From: Daphnia carinata
Lineage: Eukaryota > Arthropoda > Branchiopoda > Diplostraca > Daphniidae
Assembly (NCBI RefSeq): GCF_022539665.2
Contig: NC_081338.1
Span: 1,736,001 to 1,800,000, forward strand
DNA: 64,000 nucleotides
Direction: 5' to 3'
Positions 48,030-59,488 of this stretch are shown one piece after another. The notes beneath the pieces are model-generated. The model did no database searches, was not told the origin of the DNA, and saw only the letters and a program-made list of their open reading frames with translations. How positions within the stretch are numbered: the stretch's first letter is position 1; every line of letters begins with the position of its first letter. A program made the position numbers and the translations under genes.

Positions 48030-51000
48030 AGCCAGCGCAGAACGCGGCAAGCGTTGGCGCACCTAGATCCCGCCGCCTCTTCATTACCGACCAAGTGACA
48101 AAAACCCGTTATCTAATTGACTCTGGGTCGGACATATCAGTAATCCCACCTAGATCACGTTTTAATCCAGTGGAACGGGTATTATTCGCTGCAAATGGGT
48201 CGCGAATCAACACATACGGAAAACAGCTCATCGAACTGAATCTAGGATTACGCCGCTCTTTTAAATGGATTTTCACGTTGGCTGACGTCACCTGTCCAAT
48301 CATAGGGGCAGATTTTCTACAACATTTTGGACTTCTACCGGACTTAAAAAACAAACGTCTTCTCGATTCTGGGACGTCCCTGTCCACTCCAGGACAACAA
48401 GACGATGAGAGTGATGCCCCGCACCTCTTCACAATCGACCCAACGAACAAGTATGCCATCCTTCTAAATGAATATCCGTTCATCGCTCGTGAAAAGCCGG
48501 ATTACGCCACACCACCACACAGTGTTACACATCCGATAGTGACGAACGGTCCCCCAGTCACTGCGGCTGCTAGACGCCTTCCTCCCGATAAACTCAAAGC
48601 TGCGAAGCTGGAGTTTCAGCTCATGATGGAATTAGGCATCTGTAGACCCTCTGACAGCCCTTGGGCCAGTCCGCTACATATGGTGAAGAAGCCGACCGGA
48701 GTCTCCTGGCGCCCATGCGGAGACTATCGCGCATTAAATGCGATCACGGTACCCGATAAGTACCCCATCCCACACATCATGGACTTCAACGCCCAGCTCG
48801 ATGGAAAAACAATTTTTTCAAAAGTGGACATATTGCGCGCGTTTCACCATATACCAGTCGAACCTAGTGACATTAAAAAAAACTGCAGTGATTACGCCGT
48901 TTGGTCTTTTTGAGTTCTTAAAAATGCCATTTGGTCTCAAGAACGCAGCCCAATCGTGGCAACGCTTCATCAATTCAATCGTCAAAAACTTGGATTTCGT
49001 GTACGCCTATATGGATGACTTACTTATCGCAAGCGCAACAGAGGAAGAACATTTCAAACATTTACGCCTACTTTTCGCGCAGCTAGAGACATTCAACATA
49101 AACATAAACTTCGCAAAGTGCGTTTTTGGTGCGAGTGAAGTTACCTATTTAGGGTATCTTGTGACTCCTACAGGTATTTTGCCTCATCCTGAACGTATAA
49201 AACCTATAGCGGATTTTCCGCTACCCCAACAAGTATGGGAGTTGAGAAAATTCCTCGGTCTCATAACTTTTTACCGCCGAGCTCTACCAACCTCAGGCTA
49301 CGAATTAGCGGTGCTATCAGAATTCATCGATAGCAACAAAAAAACGCGACACCAGGCAGATCCAGTGGACAGACGAAACGCGCAGCGCCTTTATCAAATT
49401 GCAGAGAGATCTAGCGGAAACAACGCTTTTGGCACATCCTTGTCAGGATCTGCCAATAGTCTTAATGACGGACGCCAGCGACCTCGCTGTGGGGGGAGCC
49501 CTTCATCAGCAACGAGGATCCATTCTTGAACCCCTGGCCTTCTTCTCTCGGAAACTCGACAAGGCGCAACGAAATTACAGTACATACGATCGCGAACTCC
49601 TGGCAGTGTATCTCGCTATCAAACATTTCAGATACGCGCTTGAAGGCCGCCAGTTCAAAGTTTACACCGACCATCGTCCACTAACCTATGCCTTCCAACA
49701 AAAACCCGATCGTGCATCTCCGAGACAACTTAGACACTTGGATTTCATTGGACAGTTTACAACAGATATTTGTTTCATCCCGGGAAGAGAGAATGACTCC
49801 GCCGATCTTCTCTCGCGTATTTCCACAATCTCCTTGGACGTCAATTTAGAAGAAATAGTTAATCTCCAAGCAACTGACGCCGAGCTGCGCAGCATACTGT
49901 CTAACAATAAAACATCACTTCAGTTAAAAGAGCTCGACCTACCGTGCGGTAAACGTTTTTGCGACGTAGCTACTGCAAGAAATCGCCCTTTCGTACCCTC
50001 GCAGCTCCGAAAAGCAATTTTCGACAGCGTACACAACCTCGCCCATCCAGGCGTTCGTGCTACAGTTAACATGGTACGCCGGTCATATGTATGGCCTAAC
50101 ATATCCAAAGACTGTCATCAATGGGCTAAAGCGTGCATACCGTGCCAGAAGGTTAAAGTGTCTCGACATACAGCCAGCGCAATTGGAAAATACGAACCAG
50201 TATCAGCGCGTTTCGAACATATCAACGTAGACATCGTCGGGCCGTTGCCACCTAGCCGTGGTTACTCCTATCTAGTAACAATCATCGATAGATTTTTACG
50301 TTGGCCCGAAGCCATTCCAGTTCAGGAGTGTTCAGCTGAGACCATCGCCGACACGCTTCTTTTCCACTGGGTAGCCCGCTTCGGTATACCAGCCAAAATC
50401 ACAACCGACCGAGGACGACAATTTGAATCATCGTTATTCACCGCCTTTACCCGACTGTTGGGTACACATCATATTAAAACTACGGCATATCACCCTCAAG
50501 CAAACGGAAAAATTGAGAGATGGCATCGCTGTCTTAAGTCAGCTCTTCGGTCCCAGCTGTCAGAAGATTGGGTAGGCTGTTTACCTACGGTCCTTCTTGG
50601 CTTACGCACTTACCTTATTACAGGTGCAAACACCACTGCTGCTGAACTAACTTACGGACAAAACTTACGCTTGCCGGCAACAATTCTCGAGGACCATCCT
50701 GCAGCAGAAAATCTTGACACGTTCGCATCGATTTTACGAAGGCACATGAGTAGCGTCCGAGCAGTACCAGTCGAGCATCATTCAGTCGGAAAACCATTCG
50801 TACATCCCGCTCTTTCCACCTGCACTCATGTATTTCTACGCCACGACGCCTATAGAAAACCGTTGCAGCAAGTCTACGATGGCCCTTTCCCGGTCATATC
50901 CAAATCAAACAAGAACTTCGTGATAAAGACACATCGAGGCGATCAGACGGTCACCATTGACCGCCTAAAACCCGCTTTCCTGCTAGCAACTGACCAGGTT

Positions 51001-51120
51001 GAACCAGAAACACAAACATCAGTCACCGTAAAATCTGTCACACCACCGCAGACTAGTCCCGAACCTCACCGCACGCGTTGTGGCCGACTCGTCCGTTTTC
51101 CCGCAAAACTTCGCGAATAA
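48024..51120 (+). pseudogene. pol: gypsy-D pol, complete except for two +1 A insertions
   Basis: Domains in order: protease IDSGSD near 48117; RT with YMDD near 49010; RNase H TDAS near 49470; integrase zinc-binding HHCC region near 50040-50155; DDE core (VDIVGPL, TDRGRQF, NGKIERW) at about 50225-50520; C-terminal module to 51120. All catalytic residues are present. The frame changes twice, at an 8-A run (48875-48882) and a 7-A run (about 49338-49344). Each fits one extra A and shifts in the same direction. Otherwise intact, so either very recent mutations or base-calling errors. Confidence 0.9.
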
Positions 51121-51155
51121 TTTTTTTTTCTTTCAGTTTACTAAGGGGGGAGTAG

Positions 51156-51433
51156 TGTGGCAACCAACGCCACCAGAAGAACACTTGTGTCCTAGAACTG
51201 CCACTGGATGGCGCAGGAGTTAGGGCATATAAGGATGCCCTCAGCCTACCAGCAAGGTCACTCTTGAGATAGCCTCTGCTAGTCGATGTGCTTAAAACAG
51301 TGCTCCCCTCGTTTCCCAGAACTATTACGTAATTCTCTTGTTACTCAGCATCTAAGTGAAAATACACGAAATAACAGGACCCTCCTCTACCTTCTCTAAA
51401 CAAATGGTTCGTTACAGCTAGTAAATAACTATA
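51156..51433 (+). repeat. gypsy-D 3' LTR (278 bp)
   Basis: Direct repeat of 46775-47052 (98.6% by my count). Immediately followed by the GGCT target copy, after which RASSF coding resumes. Confidence 0.95.
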
Positions 51434-51617
51434 GGCTGAACTGTCAAGTTTCCTAAAAGTCTTGGAACGTGAAGAGAAAAACCATGAAATGCAGATTCGC
51501 GAGAAGTACCAACTGCTAAATGAGCGCTTGCGAGAAACTATGCAACTTTCGAATCCGGCAGCATACAAAAACGTTAATTTTCAAGTCAACCCTTCACCGT
51601 CTCAAGTTGAAATTTGA
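51434..51617 (+). pseudogene. RASSF SARAH-domain exon, right piece and stop
   Basis: From the GCT codon of the TSD the frame reads ELSSFLKVLEREEKNHEMQI and on through a charged helix to TGA 51615-51617. The pattern (F-x-x-x-EL-x-x-FL-x-x-L-x-x-EE) is the SARAH domain at the C terminus of RASSF1-6 and Drosophila RASSF, which dimerises with Hippo/MST kinases and Salvador. A poly(A) signal AATAAA is at 51692-51697. The gypsy-D insertion separates the first seven SARAH codons from the rest. Confidence 0.82.
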
Positions 51618-51691
51618 AAAGAGTACTTTAAAATATATGGTGTTAATACCTGCTGATCTTATACAGAATCCGAGTGGTGTGATAGAAAGCT

Positions 51692-51697
51692 AATAAA
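51692..51697 (+). terminator. RASSF poly(A) signal
   Basis: AATAAA lies 75 bases after the RASSF stop and before the convergent DCAF7 3' end, as expected for a normal 3' UTR. Confidence 0.6.
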
Positions 51698-51933
51698 ACA
51701 TGTTGATTCAAATCAAGTCACATATTTTCATTTTTGCAACATTACAAAAAATTCGTAATCATTCATCAATATCAGAAAAATTTCTCTATGATTACAGATT
51801 CGCATAATAATATTTAACGACTCGAACCACAATAAGAAACGAACGATTTAAATACTATTTAGTAGAAATGAAACCTGATAGAAAGTCATACAACCTTTGT
51901 CATACCGAGTTTGGATCTACACGTGGGGAAGAG

Positions 51934-52109
51934 CTAAACTCGTAGAATTTCAAGGGATCTATTGTAGCAGATGGCAATCCAATCGGGTTGTATAGCTCCC
52001 CACTGAATTTGGTTGATTTCACCCTCAGCTGCCGTGTAAGCAATAATAGGATCTTCAATGGCTCTTGGCATTTGCTGGATATCCCATATCAAGGCTTGGT
52101 GATCATCAC
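51934..52109 (-). CDS. DCAF7: DCAF7 (WDR68) last exon
   Basis: On the minus strand the exon starts at 52109 after TTCAG and ends with TAG 51936-51934. It encodes DDHQALIWDIQQMPRAIEDP and the terminal WD repeat through CYN-x-x-LEILRV, nearly identical to what I know of DCAF7 from animals. DCAF7 is a WD40 scaffold that binds DYRK1A/HIPK2 and DDB1-CUL4 ligases. The neighbouring RASSF gene is convergent. Confidence 0.93.
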
Positions 52110-52176
52110 CTGAATAAATTCATAAAGCCGAAAATGGTCATCAATGATTGATTTTCTTCCATCGAATACTGTAAAA

Positions 52177-52784
52177 TTACCAACCAGAGATAAGGAGATG
52201 GGACACGACCGTGCTAAAGCCGCCATGACACTTTTAGGGGCACCATCTAGCGGCTAATTCCCTCCCTTCATCATTAGCAGATGAATTCCCTGGAAGGAAC
52301 CAATGTGGCAGGCGGCTAATTTGAATATGGGAAAGGAAAGTCGGACATTTCGCCAGATAAAAACACACAACGAAAGTTCTGTGACTCGGAGGTCGTTGAA
52401 AACTCGGAGAATCAAAAGGGGTCGATTTTCTGGAATTTTTGGCTTACAAATACTTTCCATTCCAGCTTCCATTGAATTGTTTTCCGGGAACCTGTTAGCT
52501 AATTATCAAATTTTATACTGCAAAATACCCAGGCTCACTTTACAAGTTGTTACAGTAGTAGTTACAATTTACTTTTAGTCATGAAACTTTCTTTTGTGTG
52601 TTATTAAAGCGCATTGTCTAACTCTCCGCGACCATTTCAAATCAGCCGCCTGTAACAATGCTTGCTTGCACGGAATTCGTCTGCTAATGAGAAAGGGAGG
52701 GAATTAGCCGCTAGATGGAGTGCCGAAATCTGTCATGGCGGCTTTCCCTATTCCGTGTCCCATCTCCTTATCTCTGTCACCAAC
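52177..52784. mobile_element. hAT-type MITE in the DCAF7 intron (element 52185-52776)
   Basis: About 80-bp terminal inverted repeats start CAGAGATAAGGAGATGGGAC. Flanking 8-mers TTACCAAC (52177-52184) and TCACCAAC (52777-52784) agree at 7 of 8. No transposase. Removing it would shrink the DCAF7 intron from 707 to about 107 bp, close to the other introns here. Confidence 0.85.
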
Positions 52785-52816
52785 GTGAATGCAAAGCACA
52801 CAGTATTTATACGTAC

Positions 52817-52934
52817 CAGCCGTGCAAATGTGGCAGGATGAATGCGGAGCCCATGCAATGCCATTGACGCAGGCTCTGTAATTGCTTAAACGGGCGACTG
52901 GAGTACATGATGCTCTTACATCAAGTATCACTAC
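52817..52934 (-). CDS. DCAF7: DCAF7 penultimate exon
   Basis: On the minus strand 39 codons start at 52934 after TGTTAG, with VVILDVR, then RACVNGIAWAPHSSCHICTA, a strongly conserved DCAF7 block. It ends in phase 1 at a GTACGT donor and joins in frame to the last exon (Gly-Asp-Asp-His). Earlier exons should lie to the right, but I find none between 52935 and the window end. They are either beyond the window or lost among the inserted elements. Confidence 0.93.
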
Positions 52935-52963
52935 CTAACATGTAAAATGATTAAAAACATATA

Positions 52964-53060
52964 CAGTACCCACCAAAAAGATTATACACTCGGTCATTTT
53001 TTGGCCCTTTTAACATGGCGTCTTATGGCGCTACGTCCCCCTAGTTTTTATTTATTTGTG
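52964..53060. repeat. Tc1/mariner-like terminal segment, copy 1
   Basis: Starts CAGTACCC preceded by TA and is homologous to 59489-59580: both then have a GTCTTATGxCG block followed by TA/GGTCCC or ACGTCCC. No transposase and no opposite end were identified. Confidence 0.5.
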
Positions 53061-54339
53061 GATTACCCCTTATAGTTATGTTGAAGAAAAAAAATCTGCG
53101 TACTCGTAGATGAATTTCCTATCCAGCGATATGCAGCGCATAGTTGTACACAAAAACCCTGAACGTTATATGTGCGTTCATGTGTATAAAATTTCCCTGT
53201 TTTTCCGTTTCGCGCCGCCATTGCCTTGCATAGGGCTTTCCCCAAATTAGGCCTCTTTTTATTTTGCGTGTATTTTTTTAACTAGAAGCCGCAAGAGCTT
53301 CTAGTTTTTTCCCCAAATTTATAAAAGGTTTTTCTTTATAAAGATGTAAAAAAATATTTTTATTGTCTAAATACATCCCGTTATATTTGTTGTTTTGTAC
53401 TGGCTAAATTTTTTCCTGCAAAATCAAAGAAGACAAAACAGGTAGTGTTGACCCGAGTGCAACACGACACGCCCACAGTGCAGACGTCTTTCTGCAACTT
53501 GGATGGCAGTCAAAAGTGTGTTGCAGGCGCCTCTTGTGGCACATAAAACCAACTCGAGTCAACATTCCTTGTTGTGTTTGCTCGAGTCGGTAACAATGTC
53601 CAGGGCCGGTACGATCAGCTCGACCAGCACGTTGTTTAATATTCCCTTCGCTAAAAAAAAGGAATTACAAACTCTTAGACAAGTGATACTACCAGACGGT
53701 TTTTAAGTATGTATAACATGCTATTAATAGAAATATTATATATTCATTAATTTCATAACATTATTTGAAGGATTGCTGTTAGCATTACCTTTCCCTGGAT
53801 ACGCACATTGGGACTTGATACGACACATTGGGACTTGATACGAGACAAGTGGGACTGTTGACTTTGAGTCAACAACAATGGAATTATGAGTTTGTGCTGC
53901 GAATGACAAAAGGTTATGTTCATTAATTATTTAATATGCTTAACAGGAATTCTTCCTTGGTCTTACCTTATCCTCCATTTCCACATTTCTTAATAACAGA
54001 GACTAAGTGTTGATGTATACTATACGATGTCTTGGATGACGTATGGCAGCAACATTATAAGGAATGGTTTCGATTGCCACATCATACATTAGTGCCTTGA
54101 ATAATAAAAAGATTAGTAAATTTAAGTAAATAAAACTTGATAGATTTACCTCTGGCATCAGCACATAAACTCTTATAATTTTATTCATCCTTTTTTCTGT
54201 AATACAAATAGTAAAATTAATAAGCCGATACGTCATAGAAAAACACATCTATAGTAACGACATTAATTACATATCCTACTTACTTGGCAAAAGTATCTAT
54301 AAAATAAAAGGTAATAGAATTAAAACAATTAACGTGTAC
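53061..54339. other. AT-rich spacer, no gene recognised
   Basis: Short frames only. A few direct repeats (CGCACATTGGGACTTGATACGA occurs with one change side by side near 53800-53840) and a short hairpin (CTAGAAGC / GCTTCTAG at 53282-53310) are visible. DCAF7 exons expected on the minus strand are not found here. Confidence 0.4.
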
Positions 54340-55760
54340 CTGTATTGAGAGTCCATTTGTCGCTAGATCGGGAGTCCGTTTGACCGAGCCTGGTCGAAGA
54401 TAGGAATTTGGATGAAGGTCCTGAATTGATGTTCCAACGCTGCCCCTGTTACTGTGGATTCGCGGTAAGCCCCCCAAAGCTCATTCCCCAAAATCGATCA
54501 TCCTCTAGGTAATTAATTGTTGATTGATTTTCTTGGCAACCACGTTCAATCACGCTGGGGATGCGATTTGGGGAGCTAAATGTCCATTTGCTGGTCGGTT
54601 GAATCCTATGTTATGGCTGTCAGCCAAGTTCTTCTAGCTTTGCATTCCATTCTAATAATTTTTTTGTAACGGTTTGTAGGGACCCGAGCTGGCCTAGGAG
54701 CTATCTAATCAGCGGGCATTGCCTCTTGATTCCCATATTCAATCGTTACGACAGTTGATTGTTTGTCTATTGTGATGACTCCGTTAAGTATTCACCCGCC
54801 AAAGCCACCCAGTGGCCAATATCGGCGATAGTTATTGTAGAACATACAACTTGTCACGGGCGTTTAGTTTACTACAGTAAAATACAAGTTACACACTCCG
54901 TCGAACGTTCGCTTGATTAACTTACCTCGCCGCTACTCGACAAAGCCCGTAATACGTCATCACATCCATAATGTGAATCACTTCCCTTTTATTTAGTTTA
55001 ACCTGTTGTACTTGATATTTAGTTTTTCTAGGTCTTGCTGTGTTGACACACCGAAAAGCCATTTGAGAGCTGATTCCTCACCGTCAATAAGGCTACGCAG
55101 ATTTTACGGCTGGTGTTCAAGGCTTTTTTGACAGTCCTTAATTGCTCTGTCACGCTTTCTAGCTCCTTGGAATATCCATGTAACTTGCTGCTAATTCTTC
55201 CGGACGTTATTTTTGTGGCAGAGAACCTTGCGGTTTGAATTTGTCTTCCATTGCCTGTTGCTGGAGTATTTGTGGTTGCAAGTACGCTATTGCAGCTCCG
55301 GCCTGACCAAGGTCAGTTACGATTGTCCATGACGCTGAAAGCAACGTCTATGTATTCTTCAAAAATTGTATTTTCACTCAGGATCAGGGCAGTGGTTGTT
55401 GGTAGGTTGAAAATTGTGAACAGGAAAATCTGAAATTGTACCAGTTAAGTTAGGTACCTTGCCGGTGGTCTCCTTTTACGTATGGGCCTTCCCGATGGCT
55501 GAACGTCGACCTGGGTAGGTGGTTGTACCTTGACGTTAGGGGCCGTTGGATGTTCAGCCGTTGTTCTTTCGTTGTCTGCTACTGTCTGTGGGCTAGGTAC
55601 GACAGGTACATCTTTTTCATCAATCTACGGATTTTTTCTTCTCTTTCAGTGACCTCTTCCAAATCGGTTGGTACTATCTTTTGCGGAAGCTGTCATCCAT
55701 TGCGAGCTTCGAAAAATGGTTTCATGCGAATGGTCACAACTGGTGGAGAGGCTTCCGTCG
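54340..55760 (-). pseudogene. Decayed relative of the gypsy-B pol end and F-type envelope
   Basis: Minus-strand translation in shifting frames matches segments of the gypsy-B polyprotein in the right order: the end of integrase (VxxRMKxFxEA near 55740), the post-cleavage block (ALKWLFGVSTQQDLEKLN-like, near 55040-55080), and the later NGHLAPQI block (near 54570). Stops, shifts and deletions are frequent. No LTR was found at either side. It documents an older insertion of the same envelope-bearing family. Confidence 0.8.
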
Positions 55761-56982
55761 CCAGGACGAACTCCAACTTGGGACAGCTCGTTTTCGTCGT
55801 AGGTGGACGCGGTACCGGGTGAACAATACAAGCCCTTGCGATTGTTTGGCGAGCCTTTCCCCACTGGTTCCGAACGTAGTGCTGTGGTTCGATGTTAAAA
55901 AAGGGATCTGTGGCGCCGAGATCCAAATCCGACATGCAGAACAGCAGTAAACGAAAATATGAAAATGCAAAGAGAGAAAAAAAAGAAAAAAAGAAAAGCA
56001 ATAAGCCAAGATAACAGAAAAGGGAGTCCCAACAAATAAGTAAATAAATAGATAAATAAGCAAGCAATACCTAGCGACCTCAATCAAGACCTGGGGACGA
56101 CAAAACAAAACAAACAAAAAACAGATGTTGAACGCAACCAAGGTGGCGACAAAAACACCACCAAAACACCAGCTCCGACAAAGCAAAAAATAAATAAGAA
56201 GCCGAAAAAGACCTCACAGCACAATTCAAAACAAAAGCTTTTCTTTTCCTGGGCGGGAAAAAAGTGAAAAGAAAAAAAAACAATACCCTTCCGCGAAAAC
56301 AGTTAATAAGAAAAGAAAAAAAAAATATCACACGTAACCAGAAAAATGTGTGGAGTGTCAAAAAACACGAAAGAAAAAAAGAAGCAATTGCAAAACACCA
56401 AAGAGGGTCAATGCAAAATCCCTAAGCCTATAGGTGAGGAAGGGGTTAAACTACCTGGGGTCGAATTCTGAACGTCGATTTAAGTCAAGTTTTGTACTTG
56501 ACTTAGAGTTTTTTATACTTTTCTTTAGGAGTACAATTCTGAACATAACATTTTGAAAGTCAAGTTCATTTCTACACTTGACTTTTGCGTTTTTTGTACT
56601 TGACTTTTCCGATTTGTCAAGCCAACAAATTTTTGGATTTACGACCCAAAGTCGTACTTTACTAATGCTAATTGTGTGTGGCTGCACCGCCACTCAAATA
56701 AATTGCAGACGAATTTGCCAAAAACATGCAAATGTTAGTGCAAATAAGTAGTAAGTAATAAGTAGTAGTAATAAGTAGTATTAGTAAGCAAATAAGTAGT
56801 ACATTATTAACAATAATATATAACTGGCAATATGATATTGGCAATAGCCAAACAACAAGTGGGAATAGTGATTACTTATGACAATAATAATAAGCAAATA
56901 AGTAAGTAAAAATCTTATTCTATTTGAAGACGAAAAACAGCGAAAATTTTTTTCGATTTTTCCGTGATTCAATTAACTTCGT
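55761..56982. other. A-rich spacer, nothing recognised
   Basis: Long A/AAG/AAAC tracts (55970-56400) and AGTAGTAATAAGTAG microsatellite-like sequence (56740-56800). No supported gene. It may include the unrecognisable 5' remainder of the decayed gypsy-B relative. Confidence 0.4.
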
Positions 56983-57834
56983 GGTAGCCGGTGAAATAGG
57001 ACAGAAACGAAATAGGACAGGAGAAATAGGACTGACTTTTAAAAACTTTTAAGACAGTCCAGTTTCTCCATGGCATCAGACCTATTTCTCCTCGGCATCA
57101 GTCCTATTTCACATTAGAAATAGTACTTTATCATTTACTTTGTTCCAAAGGGAACGATGCGCCTCCGATCCGGTAGTAAGAGTAAGGGCGCCGGCTTATA
57201 TCCATTTCTCTTTTTAAACAACCGATGGCGTTAACTCATTAGATAAATGGTTCACAAAACTTTTTTTTCTTATCCTATTTTAATTTAAATTACAGGAGAA
57301 CATGAACTATATTGTATTTAATAGAGTTCATTTAACAAAATACTTTTAGACATACTACAGAAATATTTAATACTTATATTGCGCATTATGTGGTCATAAC
57401 CAACTTTTCCAATTGACCTAATGTTTTACTATTTCTTACATCTATCGTTATATACAGCTCTTACTTATTCTGATTTTGCTCTAATAGTATTTATTAAATG
57501 AACTCTATTAGATTCAAAATAATTTATGTTCCCCAGCAATTAAAATTAAAAAAGAATAAAAGATAAAAAATTTGTGAAGCATTTAAATAATGAGTAAACG
57601 CCATCGGTTTTTTAAAAAGGAAAATGGATATAAGCCGACGCTCACGCTCGCTCTCGCACCGGATTGGAGGCTCATCGTTCTCCTTGGAACAAGGTAAATG
57701 AAATAGGACTATTTCTAAGGTGAAATAGGACTGATGCCGAGGAAATATAGGACTGATGCCATGGAGAAATAGGACTGTCCTAAAAGTTTTTAAAAGTCAG
57801 TCCTATTTCTCCCAGTCCTATTTCACCGCCAATC
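56983..57834. mobile_element. Short non-autonomous relative of the long-inverted-repeat family (852 bp)
   Basis: Ends GGTAGCCGGTGAAATAGGAC and the inverted counterpart, with GAAATAGGACTG subrepeats, exactly as in 28924-32595. Flanking 8-mers AACTTCGT (56975-56982) and AACTTCAT (57835-57842) agree at 7 of 8. It consists almost only of the outer parts of the inverted repeats and lacks the zinc-finger gene. Confidence 0.85.
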
Positions 57835-57848
57835 AACTTCATTACAGG

Positions 57849-59205
57849 CAGACCTGCCACGATCGCGATCTTTTTTTGATCGCGATCACGATCAAAAAAT
57901 TGATCAGCGATCACATCATTGAAAAATGATCTTGATCGTCGATCAAATAAAAAATTTTGATCGCAATCACGATCATTTTCAGCTGCCACCTATGGACAAA
58001 ATGCAAAACATTTTTGAATTTTAGTTACTGTTTAGGCTTTCTTGTTTACTATAGTGCTAGATTCGCATTTGAATTGTGATAATAAATTGGATGGCGACAA
58101 TGTCAGAAGTGAAGAGTTTGCTGACGAAAATCAATACGTGACTTCCAACAAAGCAGGCCTAATGAAAGGTATTATTTCGAATTTGAAATGTTTGATACCT
58201 ACGCCCATTAAAACTCGTTTCTACGGCTGTAATCTTCAAAGTGACAGACGATTGTTCCGCCACTGAAAGTAGTTTAAAAATATAAGTTAACTTGTGCCAT
58301 TAGCAGTTTAACTACCCCAAAGAAACTGAATGTTCCCGAGGAATTTTTCAAACATGTTGGGGATGTGGAAGGAAAAAATGCAAGTATGTTTAAGTGTCTA
58401 TTCCCTGGCTGCGTTCCAAAAAAGAACAAAGATGGATCTCACTTGTGGTTTCTAATTACACAAGACATAATGCAAAAAGACACTATTTGGTAAGTTATTC
58501 TAATTTTACAATTGCTTAATAGATTTAATACAAATTGTATCGCACTTCTAGAACATGCTCTAACTCATGAATTGGGTCATCTTCAACGATGGAATGAAGC
58601 AGTACAGAAATTAAAAGATGAAGATAATTCTACAACTTTCCTGTCCCTTCAATTCCAACAAAAAGAAATGAAATCATAAAACAACAAGACCTGGACAGAT
58701 TGGTGCTGGTAAGTGGTAACGAATGACCCGATTTTAATAAGGCAATATTACATGAAGTTAATACAGACATTTGAAATAAGCATAATGCTTTAAAACATTT
58801 TGTCGTTGTTTGTTTAAAAAATTAAACGGCAGTTCGTGGCTCTATAATAACCCACATAATATTTCCGTTTGAACAAAATAGGTTATATTTATAATTTCTT
58901 GTTATTATCTCGTGCTTTTACGAAATAGGTTCATTACGTATTTTAATAGGTGATTTGCAAATACTGGTTTTCATAATCAAATAAGAATTATGTAGCATTA
59001 TTTATTTCAATTATTGCAAATATTATTTAAGAAGTTACTTTTTTTAACGCCAGATTGCGAGCATCAGTAAAAAAATTATCGCAAAAAATGATCAGTCATC
59101 GATTTCCGATCAAATCATCGTCAAATGATTTGATCGCCGATCACGATCATTGCAGAATGATTTGATCGCTGATCAAAATCAAAAGTTGATCGAACGGCAA
59201 GTCTG
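57849..59205 (+). mobile_element. hAT-like element with GATC-rich ends
   Basis: Perfect 8-bp TSD ATTACAGG at 57841-57848 and 59206-59213. Ends are CAGACCTGCC and, inverted, CAGACTTGCC. Both ends carry many GATCGCGATC, TTGATCG and TCGATCAA motifs over about 130 bp. Inside are fragments of a BED-finger-like transposase start (FKCLFPGC...KNKDG near 58390-58440), so it is a deleted derivative. It landed directly beside the 56983-57834 element; their TSDs overlap by two bases. Confidence 0.85.
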
Positions 59206-59488
59206 ATTACAGGTATAAATTTGTTTTTGCATAGTAGGCCTACAGCTTGTTGCAAATGATTAGTGATTTGCCTTAGGGTTAGTAACACATCTTTTGAGAA
59301 AAAAACAGAAGGGGTACGTATTTTGACATCAATTGATCAAGTTTTAATATCTCTGACCAATTATAATAAATTTACTATTTATTTAATGAATTATACCCGA
59401 TCATTTATAATTTCCAACGAAAATTCCCCTGGGCCCTTGTTTACATTTTTCGTGCCACATTAGCAACTTAAATGGATTTTCACAAATA

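Larger units (their letters stand above)
46775..51433 (+). mobile_element. Ty3/gypsy retrotransposon D, young, inserted in RASSF
   Basis: LTRs 46775-47052 and 51156-51433 (278 bp each) differ at four positions. A perfect 4-bp TSD, GGCT, is at 46771-46774 and 51434-51437. A TGGTGACC primer-binding-like site lies two bases after the 5' LTR, and an AAGGGGGGAG purine tract lies before the 3' LTR. gag and pol are complete apart from two single-A insertions. It carries no envelope. It splits the SARAH exon of the RASSF gene in the same orientation. Confidence 0.96.
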
